Source of the DNA: Pseudoips prasinana
Taxonomy: Eukaryota; Arthropoda; Insecta; Lepidoptera; Nolidae
Direction of reading: 5' to 3'
Length of the DNA: 64,000 bases
Assembly (NCBI GenBank): GCA_951640165.1
Contig: OX621234.1
Location: forward strand, 9,057,001 to 9,121,000
Shown here: positions 21,816-34,123 of the stretch, one piece after another
How the letters are laid out: every line of letters begins with the position of its first letter
Position numbering within the stretch: the first letter of the stretch is position 1
Notes under the pieces: generated by a model
The model's input: only the letters and a program-made list of their open reading frames with translations
What the model was told of the DNA's origin: nothing
Databases searched by the model: none
Translations under genes and position numbers: made by a program

Positions 21816-23132
21816 CATTCAGTCAAAAATTATCGGGAATGGATGATTTGTTTATGGTTCCAAATTAAAATTTTCCTTTTTTTGTTGTTGTTAGATTGTC
21901 ACAACTGTTTTCCATTTTGGCGCGGAGTTTGAGTTGCATCCGTTATTTATATTAAATACAGTGCTGGTTTTAGTAATAGGTATCATATATAGTGTGTATT
22001 GCGAATTTAATAATGGACAAAAACATCGAACAAAGAGTTTGTCTTAAATTTTGCATCGCTAATGGAATTTCGTGTTCGGAGTCACTGAAAGTGTTACAGA
22101 AGGCTTACGGTGAATCGACTTTATCAAAAACTCGTGCTTATGAGTGGTTCAAAGCGTTCAAAAGCGGTCGAGATGTGATGAAAGATTTGCCTCGCTCTGG
22201 TAGGCCATCAACGTCTGCAACTGAAGAACATCGCAAAAGTGAAGGAAATAGTGACTGAAAATCCTCATTCAACTCTGAGAGAGATAGCCGCCGAACTTTC
22301 TGTATCTCACGAGTCGATTTGTACCATTTTAACTAATCATTTGGGTATGAAACATGTTGCCGCTCGGCTAGTCCCAAAAGATCTGAATTTTCTCCTAAAA
22401 CTCAATCGCATGAAAGTCGCTGAGGACATGGTAGAACGAGTCAATTCCGACCCAACATTCATGAAACGCATTGTTACTGGTGACGAGACGTGAGTTTACG
22501 AGTTTGACATGCAAACTAGTCAACAAGCTTCGGAGTGGCGCCTTCCAACTGAACCGAAACCAAAAAAACACGCCAAAGTCGATCAAAAGTCAAAGTCATG
22601 TTGACTGTTTTCTTTGACTATCGCGGTGTTGTTCACTCTGAATTCTTACCGGAAGGTCGAACGGTAAATAAAGAATATTATTTGAGCGTTATGCGGCGTT
22701 TAAGAGAGCAAATTCGACGAAAAAGGCCAGATTTGTGGAAAGAAAATTCTTGGATTTTGCACCACGATAATGCGCCTTCGCACAAAGCCATCATTGTGAA
22801 CGAATTTTTCACCAAACACTCAACAAATACCATCCAGTAACCACCATATTCACCAGATATGGCTCCAGCTGACTTCTTTCCTTTTCCTAAACTCAAATTA
22901 CCACTTCGTGGTACCCGTTTTCAATCGGTAGAAGACATAAAGGAGAATTCGCGGCGAGAACTGAACTCAATTCCAAAAGCAGCGTTTAAAACATGTTTTG
23001 ATGGATGGATTATTCGTTGGCGTAAGTGTATCGTTTCTGAAGGAGCATACTTTGAAGGTGATAAAATAAATTTGGATGAATAACAAACATTTTATACATT
23101 ATTGATCTTTTCCCGGTACTTTCTTGACAGAG
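21816..23132 (+). mobile_element. mariner element, decayed
   Basis: About 1.32 kb between TA dinucleotides at 21814-21815 and 23133-23134. Ends are imperfect inverted repeats (CATTCAGTCAAAAATTATCG versus complement CTCTGTCAAGAAAGTACCGG). Length and TA target are typical of mariner. Confidence 0.82.
22013..23083 (+). pseudogene. mariner transposase, inactive
   Basis: Starts MDKNIEQRVCLKFC; HTH-type N-terminus with YEWFKAFKSGRD and RSGRPSTS. The catalytic aspartates survive as TGDET, HHDNAPSH and SPDMAPADFF (DD34D type). Defects: a frameshift near 22235, a Trp-to-stop TGA right after TGDET (22491-22493), another frameshift near 22570, and a stop in place of Gln at 22838-22840. Ends EGDKINLDE. 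Confidence 0.9.
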
Positions 23133-23199
23133 TAGTATAAACAAGTTATATCATATATAATATATACTCGTATATATAAACAAGTTACTAAGCTGCTAT

Positions 23200-23475
23200 T
23201 TTTAAATCGAGCAGGTGGTTAACGCAGAAGGCTCTCAACCAGTAGCTTAATTTAGGCGACTAATACCTGAGGACACCCTTATGGGTTCGGGCCAAAGCTC
23301 AGGGGGCCGCTTGAATAAAAAGATGGAATTCTAAATGACCCTCGTTTAGAATTCCATACCAGTGATTGAAATGAAGGACATTTGCATGGGATCATCCATC
23401 ACATGTTAAGGGGCTAACGCGGTCCTCGCCGCTGAGGAACCTACCCTAGCTAACCTGCGGCTTTCTCTGGCTACC
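23200..23475 (+). repeat. Repeat G, copy 1
   Basis: AGGTGGTTAACGCAGAAGG, ATACCTGAGGACACCCTTAT, GTTCGGGCC (B-box-like) and GCTAACCTGCGGCTTTCTC. An inverted copy is at 38576. Includes a fold-back ATGGAATTCTAAA/TTTAGAATTCCAT with a 9-nt spacer near 23323-23358. Confidence 0.7.
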
Positions 23476-24092
23476 TAGTTAGATGATCCGGAGAAGAAAG
23501 CCACAAAGAAACACGGGGCTTGCTTATGTCGTCTTCTTAATGCTTTTTGGTTTTGTTTTTTTTAATATCTTATTCCTATTTTACATTGATATTGGCCGGT
23601 ATCTGGGCTAATTCACGCACAGAAACGTTGTCATCTAGTTCATCGACATAAATGTGAGGTAATAAACAATAACATTAAATTTCACTCAAGAAATTAGAAT
23701 AACTTCTTGTAAGACGACGGTGGATGCGGCAATTCTTTCAAACCTCGATTTTTATAAAATTATATATATGTATACCTATATTATTTTAAACTATACACAG
23801 TTCTAGATTTGTCAATGAATATAAATTAGATTGGCATGTCCAACATACCAGTTAAATCAAATTGGTGTGTCCCACATACAGGGATACTTCCGATAAATTC
23901 TGTCATATATACTATTGAATATTGAATCAGGGTGAGTAGGCGGTATCTAGGTATCGAACCTACCTAATCTATATTCAAAGCCGAGGTCAATATAGGATTC
24001 ATCAAACAACAATATTAGTTTGATATTTCTATTCATGACTCTGCCTTGATTCTATCCATAGTCCATTGCATTTCACAATGTTATAATTAACT
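23476..24092. other. Unassigned intron DNA
   Basis: AT-rich; short ATTGGTGTGTCC-type direct repeat near 23830-23880. No gene seen. Confidence 0.45.
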
Positions 24093-24310
24093 AGCTGTGC
24101 CCGCGACTTCGTCCGCGTGTTAATTAGTTTATTTTGTATTTTGTTTTCAATAAAAGATTTTGCTAAAATAAAATTGGCCTAAGTTACTCCTTATTACATC
24201 AGCTACCTGCCAATAAAAAACCCGTCAAAATCGGTCCAGCCATTTCAGAGATTAGCTGGAACAAACAGACAGGCAGACAGACAAAAAAGGTAAAAATTTT
24301 TTTTTGGAGT
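24093..24310 (+). repeat. Repeat K variant (GCCCGCGACTTCG)
   Basis: AGCTGTGCCCGCGACTTCG at the 5' side, AAAATCGGTCCAGCCATTTC and an (ACAG)n run at the 3' side. Inverted counterpart at 54238-54550. Confidence 0.7.
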
Positions 24311-24588
24311 ATGTACCGTATATATATTCATATACATGTAGTAAAAATCGGTTATTTCAATATTACAAACAGACACTTAAATTTTATTTGTTTGTATAGA
24401 TGTAGATGGTCTTATTTACAAAGTTGGATGTTACAGAGTTGAATCATAATCATTATGATAATTTATTTGACATGTTAAATATTAAATTATATTTTAAAAC
24501 TATACATATTGGTATTAAATAATAGAAAATTGTCATGTCGTTCGGAATCCTTTATAGGATTTCAGTAACATTTGTAGAAAGTTTAGTT

Positions 24589-24782
24589 GACGGGCCTGTT
24601 GGCGTGGTTGGCAAATGCTTGCTTCTCACGCCGGAAGTCGTGGGTTCGATTCCCATCCAGGACAGATATTTGTGTGCATAAATATGTGTGTCTCAAGCTC
24701 TGCTTGTACTATAGAAAATTGGTTTCAATTTGGGATCAGACGGCCGTGTGTAAATAATGTCCCCGGATATTATTATTATTTA
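24589..24782 (+). mobile_element. SINE E2, internally deleted
   Basis: GACGGGCCTGTTGGCGTGG head, B box GGTTCGATTCCC, tail AATTTGGGATCAGACGG and (ATT)n. About 60 nt of the body is missing. Confidence 0.85.
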
Positions 24783-25755
24783 TTGGCCATCAAAAATTCG
24801 TCATAACTATAGAACATAAATTAGGATTGCGTATGGTTGGAGGCACTTACACAGTTTTTCGTGATTCTCTTTGTGCCTTTTACTAAATTAATTTCATATT
24901 TTTGTCAGATATACACGCGGCAGTCAAATACATCCCTATGGTTCTCTCCCGTAAGCATCGTCATCCCAGGAACGTCTTAGACACTCCGGTTAACAATACG
25001 ACTTACTTAGAAACAGTTTAGGTTATAAGAAACTTTCGTGACACTGTACACAATCCGATATATCGTATTACCCGGCTGAGACTACGACCCCGAACCGTTG
25101 CCGCGGCCCTTAGCTTGCTTTCCAAACGGTGTAATGGCTCCTCCAATCCATATCCGCACGAGCAGCTTTTGTCTTTGAATATTAATTTAGAGCGACAGTT
25201 GCAGAAAAAGTTCCATTTATTTTGATAAGGCAAGGGTAATGCCCACGTATGCCACCCGCAAAAAGTGTCTACGGGTGGGTATGTCGGACTCGCACTGACT
25301 AAAACTAACTTGCCATGGATTTCTCTTGGCGCCTGACGGGAGGAGCCCCGGGAATGCGGGTATGCTGCTCCGGCGCCCCCCTTTTCCCCGTTGCATGGAC
25401 ATGGTTGGGATACGGACCCTGGGTGCAGGAAACGTCCCTAAACACCAGTCCGTAACCGACTGTTAGGAACCAGATGGCACGGCTATTTTTAGATTTTGCG
25501 TATTTGCTAGAAAGCTTGAAGCAACCCCACTGCTCTATTGTTTGGAGAATGAAGATAAAAACGTAAAATAGTTCACATTGAGTAGCTATGTTACCGTCTA
25601 CACCATATCTCGTCTATCTATGTATGTCGGCCAAAGCAGGCCAATGACTACACAACCAAACAAAATGGACAATTTTTGAAATATTTTTTTCAAAAATTGT
25701 GTGTTAGCTGTGTTGTGTTAAACAACGCTACGTCTAATTTGTCGGTGAATATTTT
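24783..25755. other. Unassigned, with GC-rich patch 25040-25450
   Basis: The patch contains GAGCCCCGGGAATGC and GTTGCCGCGGCCC-like text and short minus-strand ORFs (e.g. CSCGYGLEEPLHRL near 25150) that I cannot place. Possibly a worn LINE segment. Confidence 0.3.
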
Positions 25756-26014
25756 GACGATCACCGTAGCCTAGTTGGTAGTGCTCCTGCCTACGAAGCC
25801 GGTGGTCCTGGGTTCGAATTTCGGTAAGTGCAAATATTTGTGTGATAAGCACGAATATTTGTTTCTGAGTCATGGATGTTTTCTATGTATTTAAGTATTT
25901 ATCTATCTATATAAGTATGTATATTGTCGCCTGGTACCCATAGTACAAGCTTTGCTTAGTTTGGGGCTAGGATGATCTGTGTGAAATTGTCCCTAGATAT
26001 TATTATTATTATTA
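25756..26014 (+). mobile_element. SINE E1
   Basis: TAGCCTAGTTGGTAGTGCTC head, GGTTCGAATTTCGG, AGTACAAGCTTTGCTTAG tail and (ATT)n end. Full length. Confidence 0.9.
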
Positions 26015-26057
26015 ATAGCGACCAATACTGACTGACTTAGCACGCTTTTTTAAAAAC

Positions 26058-26157
26058 GTGTAAGTCGGTCTCGAGCGCGAAAGGTTCCGTACCATTATTT
26101 ACGAAAATGGCAAAAAAAAACACGTTTGTTGTATGGAAGTCGCCTTAAATATTTAGT
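26058..26157 (-). repeat. Repeat F, inverted fragment
   Basis: GTCTCGAGCGCGAAAGGTTC then AACACGTTTGTTGTATGG and CTTAAATATTTA are complements of the repeat F 3' part at 29060-29180. Confidence 0.6.
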
Positions 26158-26889
26158 TATTTGTCGGCGCATCGTTTAAACTTTTTCATTAAGAGTGACA
26201 TAGACGGGTTACTCTAGCGGAGCGTCGTGTCGATGGTAGCGGGACGGCCATCTTGGAGAGAGGCTGTTTGAACTGGAACCGTCAGCGCACCACTTTTGCG
26301 ACGAATCGCTATTAATTAAACGAATCAAGGAAGTTTTGGACTAAATTAATATTATTTGTGGAAGAACATATTGTGATTTACGTGAAAGAAATTATATTTT
26401 GTTGTAACTTATAAATTTAAAATTTTATATTTTCTGTCAAACCAGATTTTATTGAATTCCCATTTCATACTGCTTATTTACCAAAATGATGAAGACTGAA
26501 TGTGTTGCTATGCCCTGTTACGCTTTTATATTCTATTTGAAATCAATATTTATGTTAACATATTAATATTATAAATCACTTTAGTAATTCTTTTTATAAA
26601 GTTTTTGAGTTTTCTCATTTTAAAGTTCATATTTACGCTTTACGTATCCGGAGTAATGATATACATATAAAAATTAAATTTGGTGGTTTGATGTTCATGA
26701 ACTCTTTTACATGCAACCGTGAACAGTTAAAGTCGATAGATGGCACCTAAATCCTCCATAAAGGTGTTATCAAGAGAACTCGTAAATTGATTTACTGTTG
26801 AATATCGTTCGCAGCTTAAAGACAGAGCGTCTACCATGTTTTGGTCGAGAATGCTGGTTTAATCCCAGTCGGATGATTAAATTTATGAC
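26158..26889. other. Unassigned, CpG-rich patch near 26200-26330
   Basis: Contains GGACGGCCATCTTGG (YY1-like core GCCATCTTG) followed by AT-rich DNA with a GTCAAACCAG acceptor-like site near 26443 and only a tiny ORF. Could be an old non-coding exon; weak. Confidence 0.25.
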
Positions 26890-27066
26890 CAACTAGCTGT
26901 GCCCCGCGGTTTTACCCGCGTTAAACTTTATAAATATCGCCTATGTGTTATCCTAACTATAAAAAATATCCTATGTTCTTTCTCAGGGTCTAGACCATCT
27001 GTATACCAAATTTCATTCAAATCCGTTCAGTAGTTTTGGCGTGAAAGAGTAACAGACAGACAGAGT
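26890..27066 (+). repeat. Repeat K
   Basis: AGCTGTGCCCCGCGGTTTTA to GTTCAGTAGTTTTGGCGTG and an (ACAG)n end. Confidence 0.75.
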
Positions 27067-27180
27067 TACAAAACAATACAATACTCTTTATTGTACACCA
27101 AATAAATAACAAAATAGAACATGAATAGTAGTATGATAATGTACAATGGGCGGTCTTAGGATGGACAAGAGTTGTATGAA
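27067..27180 (-). repeat. LINE 3' UTR, inverted
   Basis: CAATACTCTTTATTGTACACC and TGTACAATGGGCGGTC... complement the tail described at 3190. Confidence 0.55.
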
Positions 27181-27401
27181 ATGAAAACGGGTAAAAGGTG
27201 TAGGAAGTTCAGTAAAAGGACAAAGATTAAAAGAAACAGAAAAAGTAGGTATCAAGTATTAAGTAGGAGTACACCTACACTTTGCAGGTGAATATATAAT
27301 TATCTAAAATACTACTATATAGAGTTACTTTCGCATTTATAATATTAGTTAGGATTAGAAGTTAATTATAGGGACGTATTGCATAATACACGAAAATACA
27401 C

Positions 27402-27440
27402 TAGCTGTGGCCCGTGGTTTCGCCCGCGTTAACTATATAA
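27402..27440 (+). repeat. Repeat K end fragment
   Basis: AGCTGTGGCCCGTGGTTTCG then GCCCGCGTTAAC. Confidence 0.6.
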
Positions 27441-27739
27441 CTTATAGTCTACGTATACCAACTCAGAAACCTCTGTGGGCTCATACACAACACTTGGCTG
27501 AAGGTCATCGCATGATCAAATGCGAAGTTTACGATTCTATAAAGGACATACATATAAACATTCATTTTTAAGGAAGGAAGGTGTTGTTAATGTGACGTGA
27601 TCATACATATTCAAATGTGAACATATGAGCCAGCTATGTTTCTAGAAATAAAGCCGAACATGAACTAGTCGAAACATAAAGTGACTATTTTGTAATTCTT
27701 TTTTTTTTTATTATTATAGACCACGCCCGCTGTATGGAA

Positions 27740-27914
27740 TCTCATCCGTGTGTCGCGGGGTACTTTACAAACATATAATTAGACGGACACAAATTACATC
27801 CAGACTCAGAACAACTATTTATGGGCGACACAAAAAGTTGTCCGGCGCGAGACTCGAACCCGCGACACGAAGCGACGAGCCGACTGTCTTAGCCGCTGCG
27901 CCACACGTGCAGTC
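27740..27914 (-). mobile_element. SINE C
   Basis: The minus strand gives a tRNA-like head (GTGTGGCGCAGCGGCTAAG, B box GGTTCGAGTCTC), then CAACTTTTTGTGTCGCCC and GTCTGGATGTAATTTG, ending AAGTACCCCGCGACACACG. Copies at 32945, 53315 and 60100. Confidence 0.8.
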
Positions 27915-27956
27915 AAAAATTAATTAACATGACTTTATAATGCTATAATTTCATTT

Positions 27957-28175
27957 TCGATGGGCCGCTTGGCGTCGTTGCCTTTCACGCCACTCAAATA
28001 TCTGGGTGGGAATCAAAGCCACGACGTGTTGGATTCCCACCCAGGACAGATATTTGTGTGCTTGACCATATCAGATTGTCCCGGTGTAATCATCTATATA
28101 AGTATGTATTTACAAAAAGAAAAGTTCTGTTTAGTTTGGGATCAGATGGCCGTGTGTCCCAGGATATTATTATTT
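27957..28175 (+). mobile_element. SINE E2 with internal fold-back
   Basis: E2 head and tail, but the B-box region is preceded by its own inverted copy: CAAATATCTGGGTGGGAATC (27995-28014) pairs with GATTCCCACCCAG (28032-28044) and ATATTTG (28050-28056). Confidence 0.8.
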
Positions 28176-28483
28176 TGCTACACCATAATCACCACATTTA
28201 CTCGTATTTTCTTTATTCAGCAATTGTGTAGGTATTCACACACACACATGCATAAGAAAAATCTAATGTAAGAATGACAGGAAGCAATACTAATACATAG
28301 GTTGGTGGCGTCATTAAAATATAGCTTTGAATTATATATGCCGTACGAGGAAGTGCGCCCTCGGGCGCGACCATCGCTAACGCAGTGATTTTATCCTAGT
28401 TAGCATATGCAATTATTACTATCTAAGTGGACAACTGGGTTAAGAAAAACAAAGAGAGATTCCGGGCCTGCATTTCAATAATC

Positions 28484-28802
28484 GAAGTTATACTTCTTTT
28501 GGCGCGATGGAGAAAAATGATGAGAGTGAATTTTTACGATGCGCGCGCACACAGACACCTAAATTTAACAGCATGAAGTTAGTACTAGATGAGAGTGAAT
28601 TTTTACGATGCGCGCGCACACTGACACCTTAATTTAACAGCATGAAGTTAGTTCTAGGTGGTATGAAAATTGATAACTATGTTCAAGTTGTATATTCTAG
28701 TATTTTTATTTAAATAAAATCTTTTTGATTAATTTTAATATTTATCGTTAATCACTACTGAATTTTAATTTTTTTTTCCATACGCCAAAGAAGTATAACT
28801 TC
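28484..28802 (+). mobile_element. Element H, copy 1
   Basis: Ends are inverted repeats GAAGTTATACTTCTTTTGGCG and CGCCAAAGAAGTATAACTTC. Inside, after GGCGCGATGGAG, a 69-bp unit (ACGATGCGCGCGCAC, AACAGCATGAAGTTAG) is repeated at 28519 and 28588; the length is 23 codons, so an ORF starting MEKNDESEFLRC keeps frame through unit 1 but stops in unit 2. An AT-rich 3' half follows, then TAACGCGTGTACATAAGTAC outside the right end. Family unknown to me; copies at 46202 and 58813. Confidence 0.75.
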
Positions 28803-28913
28803 TAACGCGTGTACATAAGTACACACAGAATTTTTTTTTGAAGAGAAAACTTCTTTAGGGGCGTTGTGCACCTTTTGGGATGGATCGAATATTCGTAAGA
28901 CGGAGGGTATTTT

Positions 28914-29192
28914 TAGGGTTCCATACCCAAAGGGTAAAACGGGACCCTATTACTAAGACTTCGCTGTCTGTCTGTCGTCGGTCACCAGGCTGTATCTCAT
29001 GAACCGTGATAGTCAGACAGTTGAAATTTTCACAGATGATCTATTTCTGTTGCCCCTAAAACAATAGATACTAACAAACAAAATAAAATAAATATTTAAG
29101 GGGGCTCCTATACAACAAACGTGAAATATTTGCTCGTTTTTATAGGTACGGAACCCTTTGTGCGCGAGTCCGACTCGCACTTGGCCGGTTTG
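28914..29192 (+). repeat. Repeat F
   Basis: GGGTTCCATACCCAAAGGG, CTGTCTGTCTGTCGTCGG, GAAATTTTCACAGATGA, CCCATACAACAAACGTG-type text and GAGTCCGACTCGCACTTGG. Other copies: 26058 (inverted), 37497 (fragment), 41885-42800 (interrupted). Confidence 0.75.
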
Positions 29193-29789
29193 TTTAATTT
29201 ACACTGGTTGTTTATACACTCAGCCGACTGCCTAATCATTTTTAGTTCTATTTTTAAAACTCATTCCCACCATAGGGAGGAAAGCGATTACTATGAGTCT
29301 TTATCGCTCAATAGTGGGAAGTAGCATCTTCCACTAGCTACTCGGAACAAATAAACCCTACATTGAAGAAATGAAAAAATAGTTTTCACTTCGGCAGTCC
29401 CCAAAGACTGCTCCCCATGCTTTTTTTTATCTCGATTTCATCGAATTGTTTTCATCAAGATGGACTATATAGTATAGGTGTAAATAGTGGTTATATTAAC
29501 ATCTGCTCAACCAAATAGGCATACCTTCTGTGTGATGAACAAACAGCGCTTGCATCCCACATCATATTGATTGCTTCCTGCGTTGTGCTCCTCATATCTC
29601 GCACTCCATTTGCAATTAGTAAAACAAATACAATACTATCAAAACGCTGTTTCAAATAGATATTTGAAATAGCGTCTGAACAATGATACCTTTGGCTTTG
29701 ATGTGTCAGTGGAAAATAATAAAGTTAAGTTTAATCATAATGATATCGTAATTATATTTATTTGTTTTTTTTTTATTCTACACTTAGTC
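29193..29789. other. Unassigned intron DNA
   Basis: No supported gene or repeat. Confidence 0.45.
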
Positions 29790-30115
29790 ATTTGTTGTAC
29801 ACCTACTATTTTAAATAATTAGACCTCCCATACCTCCAAAGGTTTTCCCGAAGAAATTGTTTAATGCGATAAAACCACCTATTGAACAATATAGTATTAT
29901 TTGCGTATTTATTAACTTTATTCTTAGTTTTTAATCTGTATTTCGTCATTTGGTACACACCTACTATTTTAAATTAATAGAGCTCCCATCCATCCAAAGG
30001 TTATCTCGAAGAAATCACTTCAAGCGATATAACCGCCCATTGTACAAGATTGTATTATTTGCGTCCAACGTATTTATCTTGTTTGAGTATGAACAATAAA
30101 GAGTATTCTATTATT
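29790..30115 (+). repeat. Two adjacent LINE 3' UTR copies
   Basis: TTTTAAATAATTAGACCTCC at about 29810 and TTTTAAATTAATAGAGCTCC at about 29967 start parallel stretches, each with CATCCAAAGG/CTCCAAAGG, GAAGAAAT, GCGAT and a TTGCG end; the second has AATAAAGAG near 30103. Confidence 0.6.
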
Positions 30116-30698
30116 TTAGTACGAGAACTACTTGTCTATTCATATCATATTAAATAATTAAATTTAAATTACTTTATTTATTCATTAACGTTAAGTTACT
30201 TTTCGTATTTTAATACACTACAAAATCAATTAAAAATCCCCAATTAGAATTGACCGTAAAATATTGAAAAATACTATAAAATGTTATTTTCACCCTCAAA
30301 GCATGTCAAGCATGTTAGTGTCACTTCATCTGGCCGGTGTCGGGCGACGTGTCATGTCGGTCAGAATGCATTTTACAATTTAATAGCATTATTCAGCGCG
30401 TGAACGGCGAAAGTGCTTTAACACTTTATTGAATTTTGCCTTTGAGCTCAGATTCAATGTAGTTTGCAATATGAAGGTGGTGACAGCCATTCGCTTCAAA
30501 CGAAGTCGTTAAGCAATTACCCGCGTTAGCGCCATATACCTCAATTAGTGTTGAAGTTAAGAATTTATCAGGAATCAAAGATGCTAAGATAGGCTTTCTT
30601 GGGTAACCACGGATCTTGCGTAGTGTGAAATATCAATCAGGAAATAATAAATCCATGAAATATTTTTGTTGATATTTTTGGTATATTCGAAAGCATAT
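30116..30698. other. Unassigned intron DNA
   Basis: AT-rich; no gene or repeat supported. Confidence 0.45.
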
Positions 30699-30978
30699 TC
30701 TAAGCAATGAGACCAGGAGTAGCTTTTTTAAAACAAATTTTAATACAACTTACGGAAACAAAAATCACAAATAACAAACCAATCATTATAATTCAAACAA
30801 AGAAAACGAACAAAAGAAGTAAAATCACCCGCACTACACTAGGCTAACAATTATAGACAAAGACCCACAATCGGACAGAGTAACAGCCTCGACAACTGTT
30901 GGACGGGAAAGCGGGCGATGCCGGCGAGGCATCGCCTTTTTATAAAAAATCCCCACTCCGGCAGTTTCCAGTTCCACA
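30699..30978 (-). repeat. 3' LTR (280 bp)
   Basis: On the minus strand starts TGTGGAACTGG and ends CATTGCTTAGA; contains TATAAAAAGG and a stem GGCGATGCC/GGCATCGCC just upstream of the transcribed part. Confidence 0.9.
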
Positions 30979-31190
30979 CGGCCCTTCCTGACAGGAGGCC
31001 GGCCACGGGCTCCATCTTTAAACTCTGGCGATCAGTCTTCAGGCTTGGCAACGACATCCCCGAACTTTCAGCAACACGTGATGCGGACGTGCTGGGTTGT
31101 GGCTCATCAATTTCATCGGACATCTCGACTCCTGAAGGCTGGGTGACACTCTGAGTGGTAGACCCCTCGGTTTCATTCTCAGCCTCTGTA
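30851..31190 (-). pseudogene. Possible spliced 3' reading frame of the LTR element
   Basis: An acceptor-like TTTGTTTCATTACAG (complement, ending near 31189) opens a frame EAENETEG...VEMSDEIDEPQPSTSASR that runs to 31040 and then through the LTR to a stop at 30851. Polar, Ser/Thr-rich, no domain recognised; may be the end of a lost pol or accessory ORF. Confidence 0.35.
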
Positions 31191-32944
31191 ATGAAACAAA
31201 ACTACAGCACAAAAACATGTCCATAAATGATAAGAGATAGCTATAAACACAACCTTTGTGTCGCACCAAAATCAAACAACAATTCGACACATGTGTAGGC
31301 TTAGCACACTTAACTCAGCCTAACCACAAGAGTATAAAATAAACTGATATCTGTACGTTCACTCGGGGCAGTTCCCGTCGGGGGAGTGCCACATCACGAC
31401 TCGCTAGAGATCTACGCGCACTTACGTGAGACATAACTTTGCGTGTGTTAATCAGTTCCAGATAAAAGCGTATTTCAACCCAAATTATCAATAAAACACA
31501 GTCAATATTTAACATAAACATATCTCACACCACGTCTCGTCAGCGGCCAACCCGTGGCATGACCCTACGTGTAACACACAGCTCCAGAACCACACGTCCG
31601 AGCATAAAGGAAGGGACACAAAACCACACCAGGCATGTCCCATATACTAGGATCGCATGCCTGAGCGCACTCCAAGACAGCATCCAATAACATGAAACCC
31701 TACCTTACTTGAAGTGTATCCGTCAGCCAGGATAGCATATCTGAGTACGAGGACCTCCAAGACAGAGACTATCCCAACCGCAAGATAGAACTTCCCTTAA
31801 TGTGTTTGCCCTTTGCGAAAAACACTTTGCACAAATAGAGAATCATTAAATCAATTTGTAATTCTCAAAACAACACAATGCTCGGCACACAAGCATGTCC
31901 ACAAAAACTTTACAAAATTAGTTTAAACAAAATATCAAAGTGCCTAAATAATTAAAGTCACGCACCATGGTAAGTGACTCCACACACATCGGGAGTCCAC
32001 TCACCACGCCACGGGATCATGTACTTAACTGCGTTTAAGCTCCCATAGCAGCCGGACACGCGCGCAGGCGCACGCCCGCCAGACCAGGCGCCTCAGGGCC
32101 CCAGCCCCGAAGGTAGCCACCGGGTCACGCCGACAGCCTGCTCCAAACAGCAAGTGACACACTCGCCCTTTCTCTCCAACACCACTCGCTTGACAAACAT
32201 TGCCACGCAAGCCATGTACTGGCCGCAGTCTGCGCCCATAGTCTGCTTAACACCTAGGATCCACGCATATCCTGTGGACTAAGAGAATTTAATTACAAAG
32301 AGAACATCACCAAACGATCACCAAACGTGAACTCTTTTAATTAGCCTTATTGAAAATAAAGGCGACAGTTTTTTTTTTTTACTTATTCACGTTATTAGAT
32401 GTAACATGTAACAATTATACGAAACGTATTTCTACGTCAAAACCTGAAAGACTCAACAGAGGTCCCTTCATGTAACATCAGAACCACCGGGGTTCTTAAC
32501 TTACCGAATTGTATAAGAAATACAAAAATCATTGTCTTACGTAGCTAATTGCATCCAAACTACCATTCTGAGGCGATTCAATTACTTCGTTCGCTGCCTG
32601 GGTTATTCTTGTCCATCCAATTGGTACAACATCAAAATCATCAGCATGTGGCATCATTAGCGTCTTTCTAAAACAAAATCCTGAAAACAATGCACTAACG
32701 CGCAACACACATATTAGATCAAATTAAAAATAACTTCTATGAGATAACGGAGACAGACTAAAAATTTGTCATTTCCGTTGGACTTTTTGTGGCGGAGAAA
32801 TGTGTACCATACCACCTTTCTCCGACTCGGCTACACCTGACAATAACTCACTTGATTTGAGATTGCTAACATGACTGATCTCACTTTGGTGTAACCTTTG
32901 TCCTTTAATATGGCCAAGTCTTTTACATAACATCATTACATATG

Positions 32945-33095
32945 ACGAAACATATAATCGTCCGACAGAAAGTACATCCACACTCAGAACATCTTCTCAT
33001 GGTTCACACAAATAGTTTACGCAATTTACGGGAATCGAACCCGGGTCATTGAATGACAACGCGATGATCTTAACCACTGCGCCACACGTGCAGTC
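32945..33095 (-). mobile_element. SINE C nested in the LTR element
   Basis: AACATATAATCGTCCGACAG, GGGAATCGAACCCGGG and GCGCCACACGTGCAGTCA match SINE C in inverted order. Confidence 0.75.
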
Positions 33096-33952
33096 AAACT
33101 TCAGAGGATGACTTCAAACTTATGTTGATAACTCCGCTGCTAAGAAGTAGCTTGAGAACGTGCACTGTTATTACACCTACTAGGTTTTAAATAACAACTC
33201 ATTTACATTGTAGAATGCAAATAACACATTGAGTATTAAATTGAAAAAATGATAAGACTATCAAGTGTTACTTAGTAAGCTTTGTCAATACCTTGTAGCA
33301 TAGGCTTTTCAGCTCCTCACTCAATCCTCTCACTACCATTAGGCGCAAAACAACGGCATGACATTTTATACAACACCGTGATGTCAACCGTTTGAGGTTA
33401 CATTCCTCAGCGGTGGTCAATACCTACAGCTATATACCATGGCTATCATGCAATGCACACGATACTGAGCGGCGCTGGCGACAGCTATCAACACTACGAC
33501 GTCTACTGATCGAGCTTAGTTCGTAATTCGTAACACACATCGCAAACTACCTTTTATTTTCACATGACGAATCGGTTAGCCTAAGAGACTTTCACTGCTT
33601 CACCGGAATATCGCAAACTACCGTGCGACAAACTAAGTAAATGGTTTCACGTCCTGATATGGGATTCACCTTTCAAGAAAAGTCTTGATCGGCCACGTAA
33701 AATACATCGCGGTATCTCACAAACAAAACAATAAAATTGTACTTACGTAAATCACACACCACAGAAATTAACAAAAATAAAACAAAGTTTACTGTACACT
33801 TCGTAGACTGTTCACTGTTAATACACTCTGCAACAAACTGGGCTTATACAAACATTCCCTGACGTCCCAATGATTTAGTATTTGAGGGCGATCGACCACG
33901 TTGCACGATAACTGTATATCGGAAGAGATTAGACACAAAGACATAATAGTGG

Positions 33953-34123
33953 CTAGCACAACTTAACTATCGACTGAATCGTGTCAACAACTGCCTGAGT
34001 AACCAAACTACCCACATTTTTCATTTTATAGTGGTAGATTTTAAAATTACTTTCGATCGTTTCTAACTTACTCATGATAGAATCTAACGTGCGGTGTAGA
34101 TTTTCTTGTGCCTTAGAAGGCAT
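33953..34123 (-). CDS. Small ORF, 56 aa, helical
   Basis: Opens MPSKAQENLHRTLDSIMSKL and continues with heptad-like text (ETIESNFKIYHYKMK) to TAG. Inside the LTR element between gag remnant and interior DNA. Could be part of a degraded gag or a captured piece; no family recognised. Confidence 0.25.
   Translation of the reverse strand: MPSKAQENLHRTLDSIMSKLETIESNFKIYHYKMKNVGSLVTQAVVDTIQSIVKLC

Noticed and set aside
31039..31290. Minus-strand 83-codon ORF in the LTR element
   Set aside because: Different frame from the better supported frame after the acceptor-like site; no recognisable content.
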